A stretch of 64,000 nucleotides of DNA from Lentzea guizhouensis (GTDB taxonomy: Bacteria > Actinomycetota > Actinomycetes > Mycobacteriales > Pseudonocardiaceae): contig NZ_CP016793.1 of NCBI RefSeq assembly GCF_001701025.1, forward strand, positions 1,798,001 through 1,862,000, given 5' to 3'. The translations under genes were made by a program, and so were the position numbers. Shown in pieces: positions 51,856 through 60,761 of this stretch (its first letter is position 1; every line of letters begins with the position of its first letter). Below the pieces are notes generated by a model. That model was not told the origin of the DNA. It saw nothing but the letters and a program-made list of their open reading frames with translations, and searched no databases.

Positions 51856-52080
51856 TCAGGCGCCGAACCCGACCTTGCGCGAGTCCTGCGGGCCGATCTC
51901 CACGTACGCGACGCGGCCAGCGGGCACGACGAACCGCGCACCCTTGGCGTCCACCAGCGACAGCACGCTGGACTTGCCGGACACCGCGTCCGCCACCAGG
52001 GTCTCCACCTCGGACGGGTTGAGCTCACTGGTCACGACGAGTTCCCGCGGGCTGTCCGCGACGCCGATCCTGACCTCCAC
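51856..52080 (-). CDS. DUF3107-family protein
   Basis: 74-aa small protein of the actinobacterial DUF3107 family (Rv3208A/TB9.4 type), with the typical start VEVRIGVADSPREL and end VAYVEIGP. The GTG start at 52080 is supported by GGAGG 6 nt upstream and by homologue length. The frame extends upstream to a TTG that lacks this support. Function unknown; it is conserved beside the MiaE-like gene. Confidence 0.85.
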   Translation of the reverse strand: MEVRIGVADSPRELVVTSELNPSEVETLVADAVSGKSSVLSLVDAKGARFVVPAGRVAYVEIGPQDSRKVGFGA

Positions 52081-52123
52081 GCTGACCTCCGTGCTCAAGA
52101 GAAAAATCTACGGCCGAGCCTAC

Positions 52124-52768
52124 CTAGCCCAGACCGAGCTGCGTCATGCGCCGCGCGTGCGACTGCTGGAGACGGCGGAACAGCTGACCGATCCCGGCGA
52201 GGTCCCCCGACCCCCTGACGATCAGCTCCGACAGCCCGTCCCGCTCCGCCACCACGTACTGGGCCTGCGTCAACGCCTCGCCGAGCAGCCGCCGGCCCCA
52301 CAGCGCGAGCCGGTCGCGCACCCGCGGATCCGACTCGACGGCGGCCAGGACTTCGCGCTCAGCGAACGCCGAGTGCCCCGTGTCGGCGAGCACGGTGAGC
52401 ACCAGCTCGCGGGTCGGCTCGTCGTCGAGCCACGCGGCCACCTCGCGGTAGAAGTCCGCCGCGAGCCCGTCGCCCACGTACGCCTTCACCAGCGACTCGA
52501 GCCACGACTTGGGGCTCGTCGACTCGTGGAACGCGTCGAACCCGGCGACGAACGGCGCCATCGCGTCCTCGACCTTGACGTCCTGCTCGGCCAGGTGCTT
52601 CTGCAGCAACGTGAAGTGCCCGATCTCCGCCGCCGCCATCTGCGCGAGGGCCGCACGGCCGGACAGTGTCGGCGCCGTGCGCGAGTCTTCGGTCATCCGG
52701 TCGAAGGCGGAGAGCTCGCCGTAGGCGAGCGCTCCAAGAAGATCAACAACACCCTCCGCAACACCCAT
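52124..52768 (-). CDS. Ferritin-like MiaE-type protein
   Basis: 214-aa helical protein of the ferritin-like fold related to tRNA-(ms2io6A)-hydroxylase (MiaE_2 type). Candidate iron ligands are Glu in GELSAFDRM, Glu and His in [15 protein letters not shown], and His/Glu in [11 protein letters not shown]. Whether it modifies tRNA here is unproven. TAGAGT ends 7 nt before the ATG, so the transcript is probably leaderless. From memory it corresponds to Rv3210c. Confidence 0.82.
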   Translation of the reverse strand: MGVAEGVVDLLGALAYGELSAFDRMTEDSRTAPTLSGRAALAQMAAAEIGHFTLLQKHLAEQDVKVEDAMAPFVAGFDAFHESTSPKSWLESLVKAYVGDGLAADFYREVAAWLDDEPTRELVLTVLADTGHSAFAEREVLAAVESDPRVRDRLALWGRRLLGEALTQAQYVVAERDGLSELIVRGSGDLAGIGQLFRRLQQSHARRMTQLGLG

Positions 52769-53229
52769 GGCCCGAACTCTAGTGGCGCGGCCCGTGGCCA
52801 CCGCCCGTTGTTCGCCTTCCGGACCATCTCGGCCACGCCTGTCCAGGCCGCGTTCGCGAGGCGTGGGAGCGGTCCCGGACGGCACGCCGCGGACGCCGAT
52901 GTCGATCGTGATCCTCGTACCAGGTGGTCAACTGCGTCTTTCCAGGTAGAATGTTCTGCAGGCGCCCGGCGTGACGAGTGTGACGACCACGCTGTGACCC
53001 CTGTCTTTCCTGGGCAGGCGCCGCGAATGGGTGCGTGCACACCTTTCCCGCAGCTCCACTGGAGAGCGCGGTCGAGAGGCCCGGCCAGGGCTAGTGCGCG
53101 CTGGTACGAGAGAGGCTGATCACCCTGACCGCTGAAGTAGAAGCACATCTGGACCCGGTTCTCCTGGAGCACAGCGAGACCGGAGCCGTCGAAGAGGACA
53201 CCACGCGCCCGCTGGAGGCCAACGCCCCG
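52769..53229 (+). promoter_or_regulatory. Promoter and long leader of the DEAD-box gene
   Basis: About 460 bp without a separate gene lie before the annotated rhlE start. TAGAAT at about 52946-52951 fits a -10 hexamer. The last part (53116-53229) is in frame with rhlE and encodes an acidic sequence (DPVLLEHSETGAVEED), so translation may begin at a CTG near 53125 preceded by GAGAGG. A long 5' leader is common for cold-regulated DEAD-box genes. Confidence 0.45.
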
Positions 53230-54735
53230 GTGCGCACCGACTCCCCCACGTTCGCCGAGCTCGGCGTGCGCGACGAGATCGTCAAGGCGCTCGGCGAAGC
53301 CGGCATCGAACGCACGTTCGCCATCCAGGAGCTGACGCTCCCCATCGCGCTCGCCGGTGACGACGTCATCGGCCAGGCGCGCACCGGCACCGGCAAGACC
53401 CTCGGGTTCGGCGTGCCGCTGCTGCACCGCCTCGACACGCCCGGCGACGGCACCCCGCAGGCCCTTGTGGTCGTGCCCACCCGTGAGCTGTGTCTCCAGG
53501 TCACCCACGACCTCACCGCCGCGGCGAAGCACCTGGGTGTGCGCGTGGCCGCGATCTACGGCGGCATCCCGTACGAGCGGCAGATCGCTCAGCTGCGCAA
53601 GGGCGTCGACGTGGTCATCGGTACCCCGGGCCGCCTGCTCGACCTCGCGGAGCAGCGCCACCTGGTGCTCGGCAAGGTCGGGATGCTGGTGCTCGACGAG
53701 GCCGACGAGATGCTCGACCTGGGGTTCCTCCCCGACATCGAGCGCATCCTGACGATGGTCCCCGACCAGCGGCAGACGATGCTGTTCAGCGCGACCATGC
53801 CCGGCCCGATCATCACGCTGGCCCGCACGTTCCTCAAGCAGCCGACGCACATCCGCGCCGAGGAGAACGACGCAGGTCAGACGCACGAGCGCACCAAGCA
53901 GTTCGTCTACCGGGCGCACTCGATGGACAAGCCGGAGATGCTGGCCCGCGTGCTGCAGGCCCGTGACCGCGGCCTGTCGATGATCTTCGCGCGGACCAAG
54001 CGGACCGCGCAGAAGGTGGCCGACGACCTGACCGAGCGCGGGTTCGCCGCGGCGGCGGTGCACGGTGACCTGGGCCAGGGCGCGCGCGAGAAGGCGCTGC
54101 GGGCGTTCCGCAGCGGCAAGGTCGACGTGCTGGTGGCCACCGACGTGGCGGCCCGCGGCATCGACATCGACGACGTGACGCACGTCATCAACTACCAGTG
54201 CCCCGAGGACGAGAAGACCTACGTGCACCGCATCGGCCGCACGGGCCGGGCCGGGCGCGAGGGTGTCGCCGTCACGTTCGTCGACTGGGACGAGACGACG
54301 CGCTGGAAGTCCGTCAGCGACCTGCTGAACCTGGGTCAGCCCGACCCGGTGGAGACGTACTCGACCTCGGACCACCTGTTCGAGGACCTGGGAATCCCGT
54401 CCGGTTCCACGGGCCGGCTGCCGCTGAGCCACCGCACGCGGGCCGGTCTGGACGCCGAGGAGGAGGAGACGCTCGACAACGGCAAGCGCAAGCGCCGTCG
54501 TCGCACCGGCTCCAAGGGCGCGACCGAGCAGGCCGCACCGGAGGCGGCGAGCGAGGAGTCCAGGCCGAAGCGGTCCCGGTCGCGCACGCGCAGCCGTGCC
54601 GGCGTGCCGGTCCCCGGTGAGCAGCCGGAGGCGCAGGCACCCGCCGAGGCCGCCGAGAAGCCCGCGTCGGACAAGCCGCGCCGGCGCCGCCGTCGTCGAA
54701 CCTCTGCCGAACAGGCCGCTCCTTCGGCAGACTGA
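53230..54735 (+). CDS. rhlE: DEAD-box RNA helicase (RhlE-like)
   Basis: 501-aa ATP-dependent RNA helicase. The Q motif region (FAIQELTLPIAL), motif I ARTGTGKT, Ia PTRELCLQ, Ib TPGRLLDL, DEAD box VLDEADEM, SAT (FSATMP) and motif VI HRIGRTGRAGR are all present. A basic Arg-rich C-terminal tail probably binds RNA. The GTG start is the first standard start, but the frame continues about 45 codons upstream with family-like acidic sequence, so a CTG start at about 53125 is plausible. The role is RNA remodelling or ribosome assembly. It corresponds to Rv3211. Confidence 0.92.
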   Translation: MRTDSPTFAELGVRDEIVKALGEAGIERTFAIQELTLPIALAGDDVIGQARTGTGKTLGFGVPLLHRLDTPGDGTPQALVVVPTRELCLQVTHDLTAAAKHLGVRVAAIYGGIPYERQIAQLRKGVDVVIGTPGRLLDLAEQRHLVLGKVGMLVLDEADEMLDLGFLPDIERILTMVPDQRQTMLFSATMPGPIITLARTFLKQPTHIRAEENDAGQTHERTKQFVYRAHSMDKPEMLARVLQARDRGLSMIFARTKRTAQKVADDLTERGFAAAAVHGDLGQGAREKALRAFRSGKVDVLVATDVAARGIDIDDVTHVINYQCPEDEKTYVHRIGRTGRAGREGVAVTFVDWDETTRWKSVSDLLNLGQPDPVETYSTSDHLFEDLGIPSGSTGRLPLSHRTRAGLDAEEEETLDNGKRKRRRRTGSKGATEQAAPEAASEESRPKRSRSRTRSRAGVPVPGEQPEAQAPAEAAEKPASDKPRRRRRRRTSAEQAAPSAD

Positions 54736-54740
54736 TCACC

Positions 54741-56072
54741 ATGTCGACCCCCGGTTCCGACGTCACCGATGTCGAGGACGTCCTCGACGAGCCCGAGCAC
54801 GCTCCGGCGCCCGTCGAGGAACGTCCGCGCGCCAGGTCCTGGCGCACCCGCGCCGACTTCATCGCGGTCGCGCTGATCGCGGTCGTCGCGGTCGTCGCGT
54901 CCGTGCTGACCTGGGCGTTCAGCGATGCGCGGGCCACGACGTCGGTCACCGGGCCGTCCACCTGGCCGCAGCTGCCGGAGGTGACCGCGCTACCGCCGTC
55001 GCTCGGCGAGGTGTGGCGCGCGCCCTCCGGCGCCACCCAGTGGCCGGTGGTGATCCAGACCGCGGTCAAGGAGACCGGCGAGGAGAAGCCGTCGACGGTC
55101 GTGACCGGCAACGGCGGCGAGGTCACCGGCCGCGACCCGCTGACCGGTGACGCGCGCTGGAGCTACACGCGCGACCTGCCGCTGTGCGTGGTCGGCACCG
55201 GCTGGGGCCGCGCGATGGCCCTGTACTCCAAGGGCACCAACTGCTCCGAGCTCACCTCGCTCGACGGCGTGACCGGTGAGCGGCGGGCGCAGCGCAACGG
55301 CGACGCCGAACCCGGCACGGCGCTGCTCAACGAGGGCTCGCACCTCATCACGACCGGGGAGCGGTTCCTCGAGGTCTACCGGCGTGACGACCTGGTGCGC
55401 TCGCTCGAGTACGGCCAGCTGCGCGCGGTCGTGAACCCCGGCAAGCAGCCGCGCGCCGGGTGCACGTACGGCTCGGCGGCGGTGACGTCCAGCCGGTTCG
55501 CGCTGATCGAGCGCTGCCCCGGAGACGGCACCGACCGGATCACGATCCTCAAGCCCAACCCGGACAAGTCCGACGAGCCCAAGGTGTTCGCGAGCGTGCT
55601 GACCGGCGGCAAGAACGCGCAGGTCGTGGCCATCACGGACAAGCACGTCGCGGTGGCGCTGCCGAGCCCAGGCCGGATCGTCGTGTTCGACGCCGAGACC
55701 GGCTCGCAGCTCTCCGAGGCACCGGTCGACATCCCGGACGCCGACTTCGCCGACCCGCCGCACCGCGTGGCGCGCTCGTTCACCACCGCCACGAACGTGT
55801 TCTGGTTCAGCGGTTCCAAGACGGTCGCGCTCGCCCAGGACACGCTCACTCCACAGTGGACGGCCGAGGGCACGTCCGGTGCGGGCACCACGCTCGCGGG
55901 TCGTGCGCTGGTTCCGGTGCGTGAGGGCCTGCGGGTGTACGAGCAGACCACCGGGGCACTGGTGGGCACGATCCGGGTGAACCGCGACGGCTACACCGGA
56001 CCGGTGCAGCTGGCCACAGCCGGACCGGTGGTGCTCGAGCAGCGTGGCGAAACGCTGGTCGCGCTGCGATAG
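54741..56072 (+). CDS. Membrane-anchored PQQ-like beta-propeller protein (Rv3212-like)
   Basis: 443-aa protein. A cytoplasmic acidic N-terminus, one helix (FIAVALIAVVAVVASVLTWAF, about 40-60) and a large extracytoplasmic domain with WD/PQQ-type repeats (VTGRDPLTGDARWSYTRD; VVFDAETGSQLSE; LRVYEQTTGALVGTI) suggest a beta-propeller facing the wall. Several Cys pairs are present. It follows rhlE by 5 bp. Function unknown; the rhlE-Rv3212 pair is conserved from memory. Confidence 0.82.
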   Translation: MSTPGSDVTDVEDVLDEPEHAPAPVEERPRARSWRTRADFIAVALIAVVAVVASVLTWAFSDARATTSVTGPSTWPQLPEVTALPPSLGEVWRAPSGATQWPVVIQTAVKETGEEKPSTVVTGNGGEVTGRDPLTGDARWSYTRDLPLCVVGTGWGRAMALYSKGTNCSELTSLDGVTGERRAQRNGDAEPGTALLNEGSHLITTGERFLEVYRRDDLVRSLEYGQLRAVVNPGKQPRAGCTYGSAAVTSSRFALIERCPGDGTDRITILKPNPDKSDEPKVFASVLTGGKNAQVVAITDKHVAVALPSPGRIVVFDAETGSQLSEAPVDIPDADFADPPHRVARSFTTATNVFWFSGSKTVALAQDTLTPQWTAEGTSGAGTTLAGRALVPVREGLRVYEQTTGALVGTIRVNRDGYTGPVQLATAGPVVLEQRGETLVALR

Positions 56073-56080
56073 TTCGTGGC

Positions 56081-56956
56081 GTGTACTCGCAGATCAGCCC
56101 GCACCGGGCAGCACACGTCGACCTCCCGGGCCGCTACGGCACGATCGCGGCGTTGCGCGCGCCGGCGGTCGACGACGCGCTGCGGGTGACGGCACTGCTG
56201 GTGCCGGGGTACACCGGGTCCAAAGAGGACTTCGCGCCGATCGTCGATCCCATCGCGGACGCGGGGTTCGAGGTGGTCGCGATCGACCTGCCCGGCCAGC
56301 AGGACTCGCCGGGTCCCGACGACGAGACGCTCTACCGGCCGGGTCCGCTGGGCGCCGTCGTGGCCGAGCTGATCGAGAAGATCGCCGCGGAGGGCCGCCG
56401 GGTGCTGCTGCTCGGCCACTCCTACGGCGGTCTGGTGTCACGGGCGGCGGTGTTCGCGGGCGCGCCGATCGTGGGGCTGACGCTGATGGCGTCCGGCCCG
56501 TCGGAGCTGCCCGCCGGTCCCCGCCGCACGGCGCTGGAGGTCGGCGAGCACGTGCTGGCCGAGAAGGGCGTCGAGGGCACGCAGCAGCTGAACGAGCTGC
56601 GGTCGTCGCAGAACCCGGCGTGGGCCGCACTCCCCCAGGACCTGAAGGACTTCTACCGCACCAGGTTCCTGCGCTCGCCCGCCGCCGCGTTGCTCGGCAT
56701 GAGCAACGGCCTGCGCTACGAACCGGACCAGGTCGCCAAGCTCGCCCGCATCCTGCGGTCGGCTCAGGTGCCGGCGCTGGTGGTGTGCGGCGACGCCGAC
56801 GACGCGTGGAGCCCGGCCACCCAGCGGGACATGGCGGAGCGGCTGGACGCGGACTTCGCGGTGCTGCCCGGCGTGATGCACTCGCCGAACACCGAGGCAC
56901 CGCACGAGCTCATCGCCACGCTGCTGCCGACCTGGCGGGCCTGGCTGACCTCGTAG
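56081..56956 (+). CDS. Alpha/beta hydrolase
   Basis: 291-aa hydrolase. It has LLVPGYTGSKEDFAP near the oxyanion site, nucleophile elbow LLGHSYGGLVS, acid in CGDADDAWSP and His in LPGVMHSPNTEAP. GTG start 8 bp after the propeller gene stop, so probably the same transcript. Substrate unknown. Confidence 0.87.
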   Translation: MYSQISPHRAAHVDLPGRYGTIAALRAPAVDDALRVTALLVPGYTGSKEDFAPIVDPIADAGFEVVAIDLPGQQDSPGPDDETLYRPGPLGAVVAELIEKIAAEGRRVLLLGHSYGGLVSRAAVFAGAPIVGLTLMASGPSELPAGPRRTALEVGEHVLAEKGVEGTQQLNELRSSQNPAWAALPQDLKDFYRTRFLRSPAAALLGMSNGLRYEPDQVAKLARILRSAQVPALVVCGDADDAWSPATQRDMAERLDADFAVLPGVMHSPNTEAPHELIATLLPTWRAWLTS

Positions 56957-56978
56957 GGCCAGCCAGGCCTTCACCGGA

Positions 56979-57413
56979 TCACAGGCCGATCGTGATGTTC
57001 CGCTCGTCGCGCGCCACGCCACCGCTCGAGTAGGTGCGCAGCTCGGCCTTGCCGAACGCGGTGCCCAGCCGGAACGCGCGCTCCGTCGCCGTCACGTTGA
57101 GCGTGATGGTCTGGAAACCGCCGGTGCAGGCGAGGCTGTCGCGGTAGGCGCCACCGCTCGCGATGCCGCCCAGCACCGACTGCGTGACCTGCACGTTCAG
57201 GTACGCCTGCGAGCCGGCCGGGCACGCGTAGGAGACCTGGACCTCGGCCACCGCGCCCCACGCCTTGTACTTCGCGGCCGTCTCGACCCGCACCGCGGAG
57301 GTCGACGGCGACTGCGCGCTCACGTCCGCCAGCACCGGCGCGACCGACGCGATGACCGCGCCACCCACGACGGCGGCGACGGCCAGCGCCTTGCCCCCAG
57401 CAAGCTTCTTCAT
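56979..57413 (-). CDS. Secreted small protein
   Basis: 144-aa exported protein. A Sec signal peptide (MKKLAGGKALAVAAVVGGAV, cleavage probably near VLADVSA) is followed by a beta-rich domain with one likely disulfide (SYACPAG and LACTGGF) and Thr/Gly-rich strands. No known family. Its ATG overlaps the stop of the O-antigen-ligase-like gene (ATGA). Confidence 0.75.
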   Translation of the reverse strand: MKKLAGGKALAVAAVVGGAVIASVAPVLADVSAQSPSTSAVRVETAAKYKAWGAVAEVQVSYACPAGSQAYLNVQVTQSVLGGIASGGAYRDSLACTGGFQTITLNVTATERAFRLGTAFGKAELRTYSSGGVARDERNITIGL

Positions 57414-58714
57414 GCTGTCCCCTCACTTCGTCCGTCCCCAGTGGACGGAAACCCCAGACCGGCGCAAAGACCGGCGATGATCAGCACGACCGGCATGTGC
57501 CAGAGGAAGTCGAACGCGCTGTGCACCAGCACGACGACGACCGCCGCCGACGCCCCCGCCCACAACGCGGTTCCGCGCCCACGCCACAGGGCGACCAGCA
57601 CGGCCGCGACAACCCCCAGCGCCAGCAGCAGTCCCACTGCTCCCAGCTCGACGAGCACCTGCAGGTACTCGTTGTGCACATAACGCATGACACGCGTGTT
57701 CCCGTTGTCCGCGTTGAAGAAGAAAGTCGCCTTGCCCGGCCCGACGCCCAGCAGCGGCGACCGCGCGACCAGGTCCAGCGCGGCACCGGTGGCCCCGCTG
57801 CGGTCCGGCGAGCTGAACGTCAACCGCGTGGCCAGCCCGTCCGCCAGCCAGAACGCGGTCACGCCACCGGCCGCGAGCACCGCGGCCACGGGCGCCAGAA
57901 ACCGGCCCAGCCGGGGCAGACCGACCGCCACAGCGGCTCCGGCGACCAGCCCGGCGAACGCGACAACCGGCTGCGGCTCCCGCACCACCGGCATCGACGG
58001 CAGCAACGCGGCCACCGCCACGACCGCGCCGAGCAGGGGTGGCGCGGCGGCCACCAGGGTCTTCCTCACCCCGGAGCACACGCACAGCACCAACACCCCG
58101 GCGACCAGCGCGATCACCCCGGCACGGCTCATCGTGGCACCGATCCCCGTGCACACCAGGAAGATTGCGGCCGAGTGCACCGGCGTGGGCTTCCTGCCCA
58201 GCGCGAGCACCGCCGTCGCCGCCAGCACAGCGGCCGCCGCGTTCGGGTAGGTCACCGTCGACGCCGCCCGCAGCAGCCCTTCCGCCTCGGTCGTCCACGA
58301 CGGCAGCCGGACCACCACGGCCACCCACCCGGTCAGCCCGACCAGCGCGCCGACGCCGAGGACCACGGTGGCGAGCTGGTCCCGTTGCAGGTCATCCGCC
58401 CGCGCAGCCACGAGGACCGCACCGGCGAACACCCCGGCGGCCACCGCGGCCGGCACCCCGGCGGCGACATCGCCTTCGAGCAGCCCGCGCACGAGCGCCC
58501 ACACCGCGACCGCACCACCCAGCCAGACCAGCAGGTTCGGCCGCGGCCGCGCGAGCACCACGGCCAAGCCGACGAGCAGCGCCGACGTCACCCGGCCGTA
58601 CGTGTAGTACCCGCCCTGCGCGACCACGGCCGCGGCGAAACCGGCGACCAGCAGCAGCACCGGAACGGGAAGTGCGGCCGTTTCCCGGCGCGCGCCAACG
58701 ACTTCCCCCACCAC
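57410..58714 (-). CDS. O-antigen-ligase-like (Wzy/WaaL) membrane protein
   Basis: Polytopic protein of about 434 aa with about 12 helices and a Wzy_C/O-antigen ligase region: SPLLGVGPGKATFFF and the periplasmic motif HNEYLQVLVELG. It may ligate or polymerise cell-surface glycans. A GTG start at 58714/58711 was chosen because TACAGT lies upstream as a -10 and GGGGGC precedes the start; an ATG at 58792 is the other option. Coupled to the secreted-protein gene. Confidence 0.82.
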   Translation of the reverse strand: MVGEVVGARRETAALPVPVLLLVAGFAAAVVAQGGYYTYGRVTSALLVGLAVVLARPRPNLLVWLGGAVAVWALVRGLLEGDVAAGVPAAVAAGVFAGAVLVAARADDLQRDQLATVVLGVGALVGLTGWVAVVVRLPSWTTEAEGLLRAASTVTYPNAAAAVLAATAVLALGRKPTPVHSAAIFLVCTGIGATMSRAGVIALVAGVLVLCVCSGVRKTLVAAAPPLLGAVVAVAALLPSMPVVREPQPVVAFAGLVAGAAVAVGLPRLGRFLAPVAAVLAAGGVTAFWLADGLATRLTFSSPDRSGATGAALDLVARSPLLGVGPGKATFFFNADNGNTRVMRYVHNEYLQVLVELGAVGLLLALGVVAAVLVALWRGRGTALWAGASAAVVVVLVHSAFDFLWHMPVVLIIAGLCAGLGFPSTGDGRSEGTA

Positions 58715-59271
58715 CAGAGCCCCCAAGTCAGATCCGCTCCCCAGCGGACCTTGAGCACTGTAAGCGGCGAACGCACGCGGCCGGAAGGGCAAAAACAGGT
58801 CAACTCGGCAGCACCGAGGTGAACGCCCTTGGCAACACGAACGGCTCGAACGGCAGTGGGCTCTGCAGCGTGATCCGCCGCGACGACGGAAGCACCAGCG
58901 TCAGCGGTGCCGGGAGCCGGTGCGTGCCGTGGCGACGAATGCCAGCGCCACCGCCGAGCGCGCCTGGGCGGGCGTCGCTGCGCACCGGGCTGGTTCGTGG
59001 CGACGCGGTCGTCTAGTGGGCGACGCGGGTGGCTTCGGTGTGGTCGGGCGGGCTCGGCAGGTCAGGCAGGCTCGGCAGCGCGGGCAGGCTCGGCAAGGCG
59101 GGCAGGCTCGGCAAGGCGAGCAGGCTCGGCAAGGCGAGCAGGCTCGGCAAGGCGAGCAGGCTCGGCAAGGCGAGCAGGCTCGGCGGGGTCAGGCAGGCCG
59201 GGCGGGGCAAGCGGGCTCGGCGGGTCAAGCGGCCTGGGTGAGGTCGGGCAGGTTCGGCGGGGCAGGCGGGC
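58715..59271. other. Intergenic region without a supported gene
   Basis: About 560 bp between two minus-strand genes. It contains the O-antigen-ligase promoter, an unassigned G+C-rich stretch and the 18-bp minisatellite. ORFs crossing the repeat exist on both strands only because the unit length is a multiple of three; none has a ribosome-binding site or protein-like composition outside the repeat. Confidence 0.55.
59067..59174. repeat. 18-bp minisatellite, six tandem units
   Basis: Unit CAGGCTCGGCAAGGCGAG repeats head to tail. Units 3-6 (59103-59174) are identical, unit 2 has one change and unit 1 four or fewer. A partial unit follows. The flanks on both sides are looser versions of the same G+C-rich motif, so the array probably arose by local slippage. 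Confidence 0.92.
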
Positions 59272-59580
59272 TCAGGCCCACCAGAAGGTCCACAGGGTTG
59301 CCGCGGACACCAGCAACACCGCCAGCGAAGCCACCGGCGCGCGCCAGTCGGCGTACCGGTCGGCCACGATCTGCCCGGTGATGACGAGCAGCGCCGCCAC
59401 CACGTGCGCGGTCACCGAGAGCCCGCCGGGGCCCGGCAGGTCGCGGGAGTTCGCGTAGAACTGGACGCCGATGTTCCCCAGGGCGAGCAGGACCATGCCC
59501 ACCGCGAGCACTCCGCTCACGGCGCGCAGGATTCCGTGGGTCCGCGACGGCCGCTTTGCTTCGACTTCCACCTCAGCCAC
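59272..59580 (-). CDS. Small membrane protein
   Basis: 102-aa protein with three hydrophobic helices (ILRAVSGVLAVGMVLLALGN; VTAHVVAALLVITGQIVADR; ASLAVLLVSAATLWTFWWA). The GTG start (VAEVEVEAK) was chosen because the upstream in-frame sequence is Arg-rich and unlike a protein start. No family recognised. Confidence 0.65.
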   Translation of the reverse strand: MAEVEVEAKRPSRTHGILRAVSGVLAVGMVLLALGNIGVQFYANSRDLPGPGGLSVTAHVVAALLVITGQIVADRYADWRAPVASLAVLLVSAATLWTFWWA

Positions 59581-59879
59581 CCTACGGGTCCCGGTACGTC
59601 CGCGGTCCGAGGGTTGCGCGGCTACGACGAACGCCGCAACGCCGTCGTCCTGACGGCGCCGAGGCCGCACGCAGCCACGACGAGCACTTCAGCCCGGCGC
59701 CTCATCGAGCGCCGCACCCGGCCCACCAAGTCCCGACGAGCGTCACCACGGCCCTCCCCGCCCACGAAGGCACGCCGAGTGCCGCCACGCTCTCCTCACG
59801 ACACCCGCCCCACCCGGTGCCCCAGCCCTCACCCCCACAGACGCCGCTTCACCCAGGCCCACGCCCTGCCAACGCCCCG

Positions 59880-60719
59880 TCACGGCGCCAGCAGCGACCA
59901 CGGCTCGATCGCCGGCGCCGCCGCCTGCCCCTCCGGACAGCTCCGCCGGAAGTCGCACCACTGGCACTGCCGGCCCGTCTGCGGCGGGAACAGGATCTCC
60001 TCGTCCCCGCCCGCCTTCAACGTCTCCGCCGCCAGGTCGATCTCGTCCGCCGCCTCCTCGGCCCGGCGCACGTGCCTGGCCAGCGACTCCTCCGTGTGCT
60101 CCCAGACCGCCACCGTCCCGGACGGCAGGTGGTGCAGCTCGACGCGGCGGCACGGTTTGCGCAGGGTGCGGCGGGCGGCCAGGGCGTACAGGGCCAGTGC
60201 CTGGGAGCCGCGGGCGTCGTCGGTGTCCAGCACGTGGCGGCCGGTCTTGTAGTCGACGATCACCAGTTCGCCGTCGCGGTGGTCGATGCGGTCGACCCGG
60301 CCCTCGGCGACGATCCGCTCGGTCGGCGTCGAGACCCAGCGCTCGACGCCCAGCGGTTCGAAGTCGACGTCCAGCGAGCTCACGTAGTCGTGCACCCAAC
60401 TGCCGGCACGCGCGCGGTACTCGGCGGCCTGGTCGACGTCGCGGAAGCCCTCCGACTTCCACTGCCGGTTCACCAGTGCCACCGCCTGGTCCGGAGTGCG
60501 CTTGTCGGCGGGCAGGTCGAACAACGCCTTCAAAGCGTTGTGCACTACCGCACCCAACGTGTTGTGCGCCCAGGCACCGCCACGGGGTGGCGTCGGCCGG
60601 TCCAGGTACGTCATCCGGTAGCGGCGCGGGCAGCTCGTCCACGTCGAGAGCTTCGCGGGCGTGACGCGCACGAGCCGACGCGGTGCCGTGGTGCCGAAGT
60701 CGAAGCCGAGTTGTTCCAC
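59880..60719 (-). CDS. RecB-family (PD-(D/E)XK) exonuclease
   Basis: 279-aa single-domain nuclease of the Cas4/RecB type. Core motifs GRVDRIDHRDG and LVIVDYKTG supply the PD-(D/E)XK residues. Cys at CPRRYRM near the N-terminus and CQWCDFRRSC near the C-terminus form the four-Cys iron-sulfur signature. The GTG start is supported by TAACTT ending 7 nt upstream (leaderless). From memory similar to M. tuberculosis Rv2119. The role in DNA repair is inferred. Confidence 0.87.
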   Translation of the reverse strand: MEQLGFDFGTTAPRRLVRVTPAKLSTWTSCPRRYRMTYLDRPTPPRGGAWAHNTLGAVVHNALKALFDLPADKRTPDQAVALVNRQWKSEGFRDVDQAAEYRARAGSWVHDYVSSLDVDFEPLGVERWVSTPTERIVAEGRVDRIDHRDGELVIVDYKTGRHVLDTDDARGSQALALYALAARRTLRKPCRRVELHHLPSGTVAVWEHTEESLARHVRRAEEAADEIDLAAETLKAGGDEEILFPPQTGRQCQWCDFRRSCPEGQAAAPAIEPWSLLAP

Positions 60720-60761
60720 CCCAACCAAGTTACTCAGGCACCCTGACAGAAAATGAACGGC

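Noticed and set aside
58800..58985. Short ORFs in the gap beyond the O-antigen-ligase gene
   Set aside because: No start signals or recognisable sequence on either strand.
59067..59174. CRISPR array
   Set aside because: The 18-bp units are directly tandem with no unique spacers and there are no cas genes nearby.
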